Positions 35,752 through 43,445 of a stretch of DNA of 64,000 bases are shown piece by piece. Source of the DNA: Anaerolineae bacterium (lineage in GTDB: Bacteria; Chloroflexota; Anaerolineae; Aggregatilineales; Phototrophicaceae); NCBI GenBank assembly GCA_022825675.1, contig JAJDWK010000004.1:30301-94300 (forward strand), read 5' to 3'. The position numbers were made by a program, and so were the translations under genes. The notes beneath the pieces were generated by a model. That model searched no databases. It saw nothing but the letters and a program-made list of their open reading frames with translations, and was not told where the DNA came from. The stretch's first letter is position 1; every line of letters begins with the position of its first letter.

Positions 35752-37473
35752 ATGGAAGCTACGGGATTCTCAATCCTCACCGCGATTATATTCATCCCGA
35801 TTATCGCCGGGGTCGTCATTCTCTTCCTCGACCGCAAAAATCGGGATCTCGTGCGCGGCATCGGCGTTACCGCAGCCGCGGCGGTGCTGGCGCTTTCCCT
35901 GGCGGTCTATTTCGGCTATGACAACTTCGTCAAAGCTGAGGGCGGCTTGATAGACAGGCAGCAGGCGCTGCTGGAAGCCGGCGGCGAGCTGAGCGGGGCG
36001 CAGATGTTCGCCGATGCGCTCGCCTTTGAGCAGCGCATCGTTTGGGTGCAATCGCTGGGCATCGCCTATCATGTCGGCGTCGATGGCGTATCCGCGCCGA
36101 TGGTGCTCTTGACCGGCATGGTGGCGGTGGCGGGCGTCTTAATCTCCTGGAATATCCAGGACCGCTTGCGGGAATTCATGGCATTCTTCATGTTCCTGGT
36201 CGCTGGCGTCTATGGCGTCTTCATCGCCGTCGATCTCTTCCTGCTATTTTTCTTTTATGAGCTGGCGATCTTCCCCATGTACCTGCTCATCGCCGGCTGG
36301 GGCTGGGTCAAACTGCGCGAATACGCCGCCATGAAGCTGACGCTCTACATCCTTGTCGGCTCGGTTTTTGCCCTTGTCGGCGCGGTGGCGATGTATTTTG
36401 CCGCTGGCGCTTTCTTCACAGGGGCGGGCGCGGAGGTCTTCCAAGCGGCGGTGGCAAATGGCATCCTGCCGCCCGATAGCGGAGCCTACAGCTGGAGCAT
36501 CCTGCAGTTCACGCTGGCGGCGGAGCACGGCGCCTTCGCCTTTGATATCTTGGGCATAGAAGGTTTGAGCTTCGCGCGCTTTTGGTTCCCCTTCATGTTC
36601 ATGGGCTTTGGCGTACTCGCTGGCATCTTCCCCTTCCACAACTGGTCGCCCGATGGGCATGTCGCCGCGCCCACCGCCGTTTCGATGATTCACGCCGGCG
36701 TCTTGATGAAAGTGGGCGCATTCGCCGCCCTGCGCGCGGGCATGCAGCTGCTGCCCGATGGCGCCGAAACCCATCTGCCCTGGATGGTATTTTTGACCTT
36801 GATAAATGTTGTCTATGGCGCGCTGATCGCCTTCCGCCAGCGTGACTTCAAATATGTCATCGGCTTCTCATCGGTCAGCCACATGGGTTTGGTCAGCATG
36901 GGCTGGGCAACGATGAACCTGACCGGCATGACCGGCGCTGGCTTGCAAATGTTCAGCCACGGCGCGATGACGGCGCTGTTCTTCGGCGTTGTCGGCATGG
37001 TCTATGACCGCGCGCACACCCGCGATATCCCCAGCCTCGGCGGCTTTATGAAAGTTATGCCTTGGGTCGGCGTCGCTTTTGTCATCGGCGGTTTGACCAG
37101 CATGGGCATGCCCGGGCTTAGCGGCTTCATCGCCGAATTCCCGATTTTTCAGGGCATGTGGGCGGCATCCGAGCAGATTACTTTGCAATTCGGCGCTTTT
37201 CAGCTTAGCAATTATTACAGCGTCATCGTCATCCTCTCGGCGCTGGGCATCGTCATCACGGCGGCTTATGTGCTGCGCGTCGCCGGGCAAGTCTTCTTCG
37301 GCGAATTTGATGCCGAACGTTTTCATGATGTCGGCAATATCCAAATGACCGACCGCATCGTCTTGATACTCCTGGGCGCGCCCTTGATTATCATCGGCAT
37401 TTACCCGCCAATCATGGCGCCGATGATAGAATCCGGCATCCGCCCGCTTATCGCCCTCTTGGGAGGTGGCTAG
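35752..37473 (+). CDS. nuoM: NADH-quinone oxidoreductase subunit M, second copy (altered)
   Basis: A 573-aa NuoM paralogue. The helix-5 glutamate (LFFFYELAIFPMYLLI) and the second lysine (GVLMKVGAFAALR) are kept. However, the first lysine, K in AFGIKVP of copy 1, is replaced: the matching segment is GFGVLAGIFPFHNWSPDGH with Leu289 there. In E. coli NuoM this lysine (K234) is essential. Extra residues lie between helices 1 and 2 and before the HNWSPDGH helix. Both copies sit between nuoL and nuoN, so it is a complex I part and not an Mrp antiporter gene. Whether it pumps is open. Confidence 0.92.
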   Translation: MEATGFSILTAIIFIPIIAGVVILFLDRKNRDLVRGIGVTAAAAVLALSLAVYFGYDNFVKAEGGLIDRQQALLEAGGELSGAQMFADALAFEQRIVWVQSLGIAYHVGVDGVSAPMVLLTGMVAVAGVLISWNIQDRLREFMAFFMFLVAGVYGVFIAVDLFLLFFFYELAIFPMYLLIAGWGWVKLREYAAMKLTLYILVGSVFALVGAVAMYFAAGAFFTGAGAEVFQAAVANGILPPDSGAYSWSILQFTLAAEHGAFAFDILGIEGLSFARFWFPFMFMGFGVLAGIFPFHNWSPDGHVAAPTAVSMIHAGVLMKVGAFAALRAGMQLLPDGAETHLPWMVFLTLINVVYGALIAFRQRDFKYVIGFSSVSHMGLVSMGWATMNLTGMTGAGLQMFSHGAMTALFFGVVGMVYDRAHTRDIPSLGGFMKVMPWVGVAFVIGGLTSMGMPGLSGFIAEFPIFQGMWAASEQITLQFGAFQLSNYYSVIVILSALGIVITAAYVLRVAGQVFFGEFDAERFHDVGNIQMTDRIVLILLGAPLIIIGIYPPIMAPMIESGIRPLIALLGGG

Positions 37474-38970
37474 ATGGAACTTGATCTCTGGGCACAGCTA
37501 CCTTCTGTCTTGCCTGAGGTCGGCGTAACGGCGCTGGCGATACTTGTGCTCTTTGTCGATCTTTATGGCTCGGCGGGCGCGCGCCGCAGCCTGCCTTCCA
37601 TCGCCGCCTTTGGCATGGCGCTGCTGGCGCTGGTGCCGCTTGTCTGGCAGCCCGACCCCGCGCTCTATACCAGCGATGCCCAGCTCTGGGGCGGCATGGT
37701 GCAATACGACCCGCTGTCGCAGATATTTAAGGTCATGCTGCTGCTGGCGGGTGCCGTCACCTGCTTGATGGCTGCCGGCGACAAAGGCGTCGGCGACAAG
37801 GGCGAATTCTATCTCATCGTGATTATCGCCACCCTCGGCGGGTTGCTGATGTCCAGCGCCAGCGATCTTATCCTGGTATTTGTGGCGCTGGAGACGCTGT
37901 CGATACCGCTGTATATGCTCGCCAGCTTCCGCCGCGGGGATTTGCGCTCGGCGGAAGGCGGGATGAAATATTTCCTCTATGGCGCATTCGCCTCGGCGAT
38001 TATGCTCTTCGGCTTCAGCTTGCTTTATGGCTTCACCGGCAGCACCAATCTGGCTGGCATCGCCGCTGCTTTGGGCGGCGGCGTCAACGACAGCATCATC
38101 GCGATTATGGCGGCGCTGGTGATGGTGATTGTCGGCTTCGGCTTCAAGATTAGCGCCGTGCCCTTCCATTTTTGGACGCCCGATGTCTATGAAGGCGCGC
38201 CCACGCCAGTAACCGCATTCGTCAGCGTATCCAGCAAAGCCGCCAGTTTTGTACTCCTGGTGCGCTTTTTGACCGCCGTATTCCCGGTTGACCTCGTCAT
38301 CGGCGGCGTCATCATGCAAGACTTTTGGGTCAATTTGCTCATCGTTGTGTCCATCATCTCGATGACATTGGGCAATGTTGTCGCCCTGCGCCAGAGCAAT
38401 ATCAAGCGCCTGCTCGCCTATTCCTCCATTGCCCAAGCCGGTTACACCCTTATCGGCGTGGTCGCCCTGCAAGGCGCGGACGACAGCCTGGCGGTGGCTT
38501 CCGTCTCCTTTTATATGTTCATGTATATTTTCACCAACTTGCTGGTCTTCGGCGGGCTGATTCTTTTCATCGCGGCGACCGATTCCGAAGAAATCAGCGA
38601 TCTCGCTGGCTTGAACCGCCGCAGCCCCTGGCTGGCGCTGTTCATCACCATTGGCTTGCTCTCGCTGGGCGGCATCCCGCCAGCCGCCGGCTTCTTCGGC
38701 AAGTTTTTCTTATTTCAAGCGGCGGTTCATGCCAATCTGATTGGCTTGGCGCTCATCGCCGTGACCAATGCCATCATCGCCCTCTATTATTACCTGGTTG
38801 TCATCAAGGTCATGTATGTCGATGTCGGGGCGGATGACGATGTGCCGATTGGCATCCCGCGCGCCTATGGCTGGTCGCTGGGCATCACGGCGGTTGTGGT
38901 GCTGCTGCTGGGTACAATCGCGGTTACGCCAATCTACAATTGGGCAGGATTGGGCGCGGCTGGCTTATAA
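37474..38970 (+). CDS. nuoN: NADH-quinone oxidoreductase subunit N
   Basis: The proximal antiporter-like pump, 498 aa. The helix-5 acid is in VFVALETLSIPLYMLA. The lysines are in VGFGFKISAVPFHFWTPDVY and FVSVSSKAASFVLLVRFL, and the C-terminal broken helix is GLLSLGGIPPAAGFFGKFFLF. Its ATG abuts the stop of the second nuoM. It closes the nuo operon; nothing of the peripheral arm follows. Confidence 0.96.
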   Translation: MELDLWAQLPSVLPEVGVTALAILVLFVDLYGSAGARRSLPSIAAFGMALLALVPLVWQPDPALYTSDAQLWGGMVQYDPLSQIFKVMLLLAGAVTCLMAAGDKGVGDKGEFYLIVIIATLGGLLMSSASDLILVFVALETLSIPLYMLASFRRGDLRSAEGGMKYFLYGAFASAIMLFGFSLLYGFTGSTNLAGIAAALGGGVNDSIIAIMAALVMVIVGFGFKISAVPFHFWTPDVYEGAPTPVTAFVSVSSKAASFVLLVRFLTAVFPVDLVIGGVIMQDFWVNLLIVVSIISMTLGNVVALRQSNIKRLLAYSSIAQAGYTLIGVVALQGADDSLAVASVSFYMFMYIFTNLLVFGGLILFIAATDSEEISDLAGLNRRSPWLALFITIGLLSLGGIPPAAGFFGKFFLFQAAVHANLIGLALIAVTNAIIALYYYLVVIKVMYVDVGADDDVPIGIPRAYGWSLGITAVVVLLLGTIAVTPIYNWAGLGAAGL

Positions 38971-39063
38971 TCGCCATAGCCCCGCCGATGTGTTTGTGAT
39001 AAAATTCTCGAAGTCAGGTTGAGAGCCGTAATCGGCAGAAATCGATGACAAGTACTGGCCTAG

Positions 39064-39333
39064 ATGAAACCTAAAAACAATCCTCTGACCACCTACGGTT
39101 TGGTGGCGGGGGTGGTTGGGCAAGTGGGATGTCTTGTTCTGCTTGTCATACTGGGAACACTCTTGCTTGGCTTGGCATTGGACGAAGCGCTCGGGACGCG
39201 CCCCACCTTCATCTTCCTGATGTTGCTGGCGAGCGTTCCCGTCAATTTGGCGGCGCTCTACTTGTATATTCGGTACAAGTCCAAACAGCTTCATAGCGCA
39301 GCTAGACCGAAGGAGGAAGATATAAGTGAATAG
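39064..39333 (+). CDS. AtpZ/AtpI-family ATP synthase accessory protein
   Basis: An 89-aa protein with two membrane helices (about residues 11-38 and 46-70) and a charged C-terminus, the form of the AtpZ/AtpI family that assists c-ring assembly or ion supply. The glycine-rich first helix (VAGVVGQVGCLVLLVILG) and the LDEALGTRPTF loop fit. It precedes atpB and overlaps it by eight bases, the usual place for this gene. Which of the two families it belongs to cannot be settled by eye. Confidence 0.75.
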   Translation: MKPKNNPLTTYGLVAGVVGQVGCLVLLVILGTLLLGLALDEALGTRPTFIFLMLLASVPVNLAALYLYIRYKSKQLHSAARPKEEDISE

Positions 39334-40741
39334 TTTCTGGAACGGGAAACGCCGTTTCGTCGCTTTGCTCATGTTTCTGGCTGGTGTGTTCGTCGCGCTC
39401 GAAGTTCCGCCGGTAATACCCTTCATCCAGCTGCCGGGCGAGAAGTTTCCTGAAGGCTACAATATCCCCTTCACCGATATCCGCGTCACCAACACCATGG
39501 TGGCGGCGCTCATCGTTTGGATTATCCTTCTGCTGCTTATCGCCTACATCGCGCGGCGACGCCCCAAAGACGGCAGCGAAGTCCCGCCGGGCGGCTTCTA
39601 CAATATGTTCGAGGCGCTCTTTGAAGGCTTGATGGGCTTCATCGGCGGCATCGCTGGCGGCAGGCATTTCCGGCTGATTTTCAGCATGTTCATGACCATC
39701 TTTCTGGTTGTGCTCATCGCCAACTGGATGGAGCTTATCCCCGGTGTGGATACTGTCGGTTTCATCCACCCCCATGTCAAAGAGAAATATGATGCCGACA
39801 GCGGCGAATACAAGGTCATCACCACCGACGGCTACGAGATCTATCAGGGTTTCCTCGGCATTTCCTATGTCAATGGCCAGTGCGATTGGATTAGCCCCGC
39901 CGATGAAGCGGCGGCTGACCAGGCGGCATTGCTTGCGGCTGATGAAGCCGCGCTGGCAGCCGAGCAGGACCAGCTAGAAAAAGCCGCTTATGCGCGTTAC
40001 CAAGCCAAACACGATGACCACGGCGAGGACGACCATGCGGACGAAGCGGCTGCCGATGAGCACGCCGATGACGAGCACAGCGGCGATGCCGCTGACACTG
40101 ACGCTGTCGCCGCCGCCCGCCAAGAAGCGCTGGACGCGCGCACTGCCGAAAAACAAGCCCGCCGCGACCGCGGCTGCTACACCGGCGTGGCGACTTCTTC
40201 CTGGGAAGATGGCTATGTCGAGCCGGATAAGTCCGAGAAGAAACTCATCCCGCTGCATCCCGACCCCAGCAGCGAAGACGCCAAGCTCGTGCCCTGGGTG
40301 GTGCTGCCCTTTGTGCGCGTCGCCTCTACCGACCTCAACATGACCCTGACATTGGGCATAATCGCCTTCGTCATGATCCAATATGTCGGCTTCAAGGCGC
40401 TGGGCATCGGCTACTTGACCAAGTTCTTCAACTTCAGTACGCTCTTCAAATCGCCACTCGGCGGGATTGATGTGGCAGTCGGCTTGCTGGAGCTGATAGG
40501 GGACTTCGCCAAGATTCTCTCGTTCAGCTTCCGTCTGCTGGGCAATATCTTTGCCGGGTCCATCGTGCTCTTTGTCATGAGCTTCCTGGTGCCGATTTTG
40601 CCTTGGCCCTTCTTCATCCTGGAGTTTTTCGTTGGTGTCATCCAGGCGATGGTATTCGGCCTGCTGACCGCGATATTCATGCAACTGGCAACAGTCAGCC
40701 ATCACCATGATGATGAGCATGACGACGCCGACGCACACTAG
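39326..40741 (+). CDS. atpB: ATP synthase subunit a with large extracytoplasmic insert
   Basis: The proton half-channel subunit, 471 aa against about 240-270 normally. Core features are intact: ANWMELIPG at the end of helix 2, STDLNMTLTLG at the start of the next helix, and the essential arginine R403 in SFRLLGNIFAGSIV. Between helix 2 and the next one lie about 180 extra residues (146-324), on the outer face by E. coli topology. The insert is Ala/Asp/Glu/His-rich, contains HDDHGEDDHADEAAADEHAD, and has two cysteines (C186, C284). The C-terminus ends in another His/Asp run. The start is GTG with AGGAGGAAG upstream. Confidence 0.95.
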   Translation: MNSFWNGKRRFVALLMFLAGVFVALEVPPVIPFIQLPGEKFPEGYNIPFTDIRVTNTMVAALIVWIILLLLIAYIARRRPKDGSEVPPGGFYNMFEALFEGLMGFIGGIAGGRHFRLIFSMFMTIFLVVLIANWMELIPGVDTVGFIHPHVKEKYDADSGEYKVITTDGYEIYQGFLGISYVNGQCDWISPADEAAADQAALLAADEAALAAEQDQLEKAAYARYQAKHDDHGEDDHADEAAADEHADDEHSGDAADTDAVAAARQEALDARTAEKQARRDRGCYTGVATSSWEDGYVEPDKSEKKLIPLHPDPSSEDAKLVPWVVLPFVRVASTDLNMTLTLGIIAFVMIQYVGFKALGIGYLTKFFNFSTLFKSPLGGIDVAVGLLELIGDFAKILSFSFRLLGNIFAGSIVLFVMSFLVPILPWPFFILEFFVGVIQAMVFGLLTAIFMQLATVSHHHDDEHDDADAH

Positions 40742-40773
40742 CCATATTTCGAGTAAATCTGGAGGAAAGCTAA

Positions 40774-41016
40774 ATGGATCCACAATCGACGATTATCATG
40801 GGTAAGGCGATCGGCGCTGGCTTGGCGATGATCGGCGCTGCTGGCGGCGGCATCGGCATCGGCATCTCGGTCGGCGGCGCAGTTATGGCGATGGGGCGCA
40901 ACCCCGACCATACCGCGACCATTCAAACGAACATGATTCTCGGCGTCGCCTTCGCGGAAGCGGTTGCAATCTACGCGCTCGTCGTTTCGCTGATAATCCT
41001 CTTCGTTCTCAGTTAG
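40774..41016 (+). CDS. atpE: ATP synthase subunit c
   Basis: An 80-aa hairpin of two helices that forms the rotor ring. Helix 1 carries the glycine ladder AGGGIGIGISVGG, and the polar loop is MGRNPDH. The ion-binding acid is E62 in GVAFAEAVAIYALV. The residue after it is Ala, and the glutamine of sodium-type rings is not seen in helix 1, so the ring should be proton-driven. Its unusually long leader-free spacing (32 bases) from atpB includes GGAGG before the ATG. Confidence 0.96.
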   Translation: MDPQSTIIMGKAIGAGLAMIGAAGGGIGIGISVGGAVMAMGRNPDHTATIQTNMILGVAFAEAVAIYALVVSLIILFVLS

Positions 41017-41043
41017 CTGTCGCCCGGCGCAGAGGAGTAAACT

Positions 41044-41754
41044 ATGAGTCCACTTGACACCTTAGGCATTAACCCCGGGTTGATGCTCATCTGGCTTATC
41101 GCCTTCATCGTGCTCTATGTATTGTTGACCCGCTTCATCTACGATCCCCTGATGAATGTGCTCAACGAACGGCGCAACCGCATCGCCAAAGGCTTGGAAG
41201 ATGCGGCGGCGGCGGCGCGCGCGCGGGAAAACGCGGAAGCCGATGCCGAAAATATCCTGTCGCAAGCGCGGGCGGAAGCGCAAAAGGTCATTGACGAAGC
41301 GCGCGGCCGTGGCGATGGCGTCGCTTCATCTATCGAGCAGGAAGCGCGGCAAGAAGCGGCGCGCATCCAATCGGACGCGCAAAACGAAGCGGTCGCGATG
41401 CGCAATGCCGAGCTGGGCAACCTGCGCGAGCAGGTGCTCAACATCTCGGTGGCAGTCGCCGGGCGCATCCTGGAGCAGAACATCAGCAGGTCTAAACAGC
41501 GGACTTTGGTGGACAGCTTCATCTCGGACTTGCCCGAAGACGCCAAAGGCCTGGGCGGCAATGTCGAGGTCATCAGCGCGATGCCGCTGACAGCGTCGGA
41601 ACAACGGCGCGTCCAGTCCGAAGTTGGCGCTGCCGAGGCGGAATTTGCGGTTGATCCCGCCATCCTGGGCGGCTTGATTGTCCGCTGGGCGGGCGGCATG
41701 GTCGATGGCAGCGTGCGCTCCCAATTGAACCAGATGGCGCGCAGCTTGAATTAG
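41044..41754 (+). CDS. atpF: ATP synthase b subunit fused to delta C-terminal domain
   Basis: A 236-aa stator protein. Residues 1-165 are a normal b subunit: a membrane helix (residues 12-29), then DPLMNVLNERRNRIAKGLEDA and a long Ala/Glu-rich coiled coil. Residues 172-236 match the C-terminal domain of delta (AtpH): VEVISAMPLTASEQRRVQ, then FAVDPAILGGLIVRWAGGMV and DGSVRSQLNQMARSL. The N-terminal six-helix delta domain that binds the alpha crown is absent. No atpA, G, D or C follows; a terminator comes next. The rest of delta may be absent or coded elsewhere. Confidence 0.88.
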   Translation: MSPLDTLGINPGLMLIWLIAFIVLYVLLTRFIYDPLMNVLNERRNRIAKGLEDAAAAARARENAEADAENILSQARAEAQKVIDEARGRGDGVASSIEQEARQEAARIQSDAQNEAVAMRNAELGNLREQVLNISVAVAGRILEQNISRSKQRTLVDSFISDLPEDAKGLGGNVEVISAMPLTASEQRRVQSEVGAAEAEFAVDPAILGGLIVRWAGGMVDGSVRSQLNQMARSLN

Positions 41755-41782
41755 CCGCCAGCTTCCAGCGCAACATCTTAAG

Positions 41783-41808
41783 ACGCGCCGGCATGTTCCG
41801 GCGCGTTT
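41783..41808 (+). terminator. Terminator after atpF
   Basis: A nine-pair GC-rich stem, ACGCGCCGG / CCGGCGCGT, with the loop CATGTT, followed by TTT and further Ts. It ends the nuo-atp run and separates it from murE, confirming that F1 genes do not follow. Confidence 0.65.
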
Positions 41809-41891
41809 GCATTTGTCGCCTGTATAGAACTATGTTTGAATGAATAGGCAAGCCCATCTTCCCGTCTCCCAAAGAATGCTTGCATTGCGCT

Positions 41892-43445
41892 ATGGCAAAG
41901 ACGCTTTCCAGCCTGCTCAAACACATTCCTGCCGCTGATATCCTCGAGAGCCGCGGTGACATAGACGCGCGCATCAGCGCGCCGGTGGCGGAATCGAGCC
42001 AGGATATACAGCCCGGTGGCCTCTTTGTCGCGCGCCTTGGCAGCAGCAGTGATGGCCACCGCTACATCCCGGACGCGATTGCCGCCGGCGCTGCCGCCAT
42101 CATCGGCGAGCGGGACTGTCGCGACTTGCCAGTACCCTATGTGCGCGTGAAAAATGCGCGCGCGGCGCTGGGTCCACTTGCCGCCGCTTATCATGATTTC
42201 CCTTCGCGTAAAATGGTGGTCATCGGGGTGACGGGCACCGATGGCAAGACCACCACCTGCCATTTTCTGCACAGCATCTTAAAGCAATGCGGCGATAGTA
42301 AGCCCGGGTTCATCAGCACGATTTCAGCGGATTTCGGCGCTGAAGCCGCTGCCACCGGCTTGCATGTAACCACGCCCGGCGCGCCGCAGGTGCAAGCCTA
42401 TTTGGCGCGCATGGCGGAGGCTGGACTAAGCCATTGCATCCTGGAGATGACGAGCCACGGCTTGGCGCAGTCCCGGCTTGCCAGCGTTGATATCGATGTC
42501 GCAATCCTGACAAATGTCATGCACGAACATCTGGATTATCACGGTAGTTGGCAAGACTATCGCGCCGCCAAAGCCATCATGTTCCAGATGCTCGCGACTT
42601 CTTGGCGCAAGCAAAATTCGCCCAAGCTGTCCATCATCAACGCGGACGACCCATCCGCCGCCTATTTTGCCGCGATTCCCGCCGACCGCAGCCGGCAATA
42701 TGGCATCGAAAAGACGACTGATTATCAGGCGACGGCGCTCCAGCATCATAAAAATAAAACTGTGTTTCGCTGTCAAGGGCAGTCATTTTCGCTGCGCCTG
42801 CCAGGCGAATTCAACATCGCCAATGCCCTGGCTGCGCTCGCCGCGGCGCGGGAGCTGGGCTATCCCTGGCATGCCATCCGCGCCGGGCTGGCGGCGGTGG
42901 AACACATCCCGGGGCGCATGGAGCGCATCGACGAGGGGCAGGCATTCGGCGCAATCGTCGACTTTGCGCATACTCCCAACGCGCTTGAGCGGGCGCTGCA
43001 AGCGGGCAGGCGCATGCTTCTGCCCGGCAAGCGGCTCATCGCAGTATTTGGCAGCGCCGGCTTGCGCGATGTCGAAAAGCGCCGGCTCATGGCGGAGACG
43101 GCGGCGAAGCTGGCGGATGTCACTATCCTCACCGCCGAAGACCCGCGGACGGAATCGCTTGACGACATCCTGGAGATGATGGCGGCGGGCTGCCGCGGGC
43201 AAGGCGGCATCGAAGGCGAGACCTTCCTGCGCGTTCCCGACCGCGGCGAGGCGCTGCTTCAGGCCTGCCAACTGGCTTCCGCCGGCGACCTGGTGATGGC
43301 TTGCGGCAAAGGGCACGAACAGAGCATGTGCTTCGGCACCGTCGAGCACCCCTGGGACGACCGGGCGGCGCTGCGCTCGGCGCTGCGTGGCATGCCGCTC
43401 ACCACCTTGCCGACCGCCAGCGGAAATTCTCGTGCGCCCCGTTGA
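41892..43445 (+). CDS. murE: UDP-N-acetylmuramyl-tripeptide synthetase (MurE)
   Basis: A 517-aa ATP-dependent ligase that adds the third amino acid of the peptidoglycan stem peptide. Domain 1 (DIQPGGLFVARLG) is followed by the P-loop VIGVTGTDGKTTTCHFL, the carbamylated-lysine region (HEHLDYHGSWQDYRAAKAIMF) and the C-terminal domain with VDFAHTPNALERAL. In the substrate-choice motif, the DNPR of meso-DAP enzymes is EDPR here (residues 416-419), so a different third residue such as ornithine or lysine is possible. ATG 41892 is preferred over TTG 41880. It lies away from the dcw cluster at the window start. Confidence 0.9.
   Translation: MAKTLSSLLKHIPAADILESRGDIDARISAPVAESSQDIQPGGLFVARLGSSSDGHRYIPDAIAAGAAAIIGERDCRDLPVPYVRVKNARAALGPLAAAYHDFPSRKMVVIGVTGTDGKTTTCHFLHSILKQCGDSKPGFISTISADFGAEAAATGLHVTTPGAPQVQAYLARMAEAGLSHCILEMTSHGLAQSRLASVDIDVAILTNVMHEHLDYHGSWQDYRAAKAIMFQMLATSWRKQNSPKLSIINADDPSAAYFAAIPADRSRQYGIEKTTDYQATALQHHKNKTVFRCQGQSFSLRLPGEFNIANALAALAAARELGYPWHAIRAGLAAVEHIPGRMERIDEGQAFGAIVDFAHTPNALERALQAGRRMLLPGKRLIAVFGSAGLRDVEKRRLMAETAAKLADVTILTAEDPRTESLDDILEMMAAGCRGQGGIEGETFLRVPDRGEALLQACQLASAGDLVMACGKGHEQSMCFGTVEHPWDDRAALRSALRGMPLTTLPTASGNSRAPR

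Noticed and set aside
29303..38970. Reading the cluster as an Mrp antiporter or energy-converting hydrogenase, because of repeated antiporter-like subunits
   Set aside because: NuoA, NuoH with its quinone-site motifs, NuoK with both glutamates, and NuoN are all complex I type, and no Mrp EFG or hydrogenase large subunit occurs.
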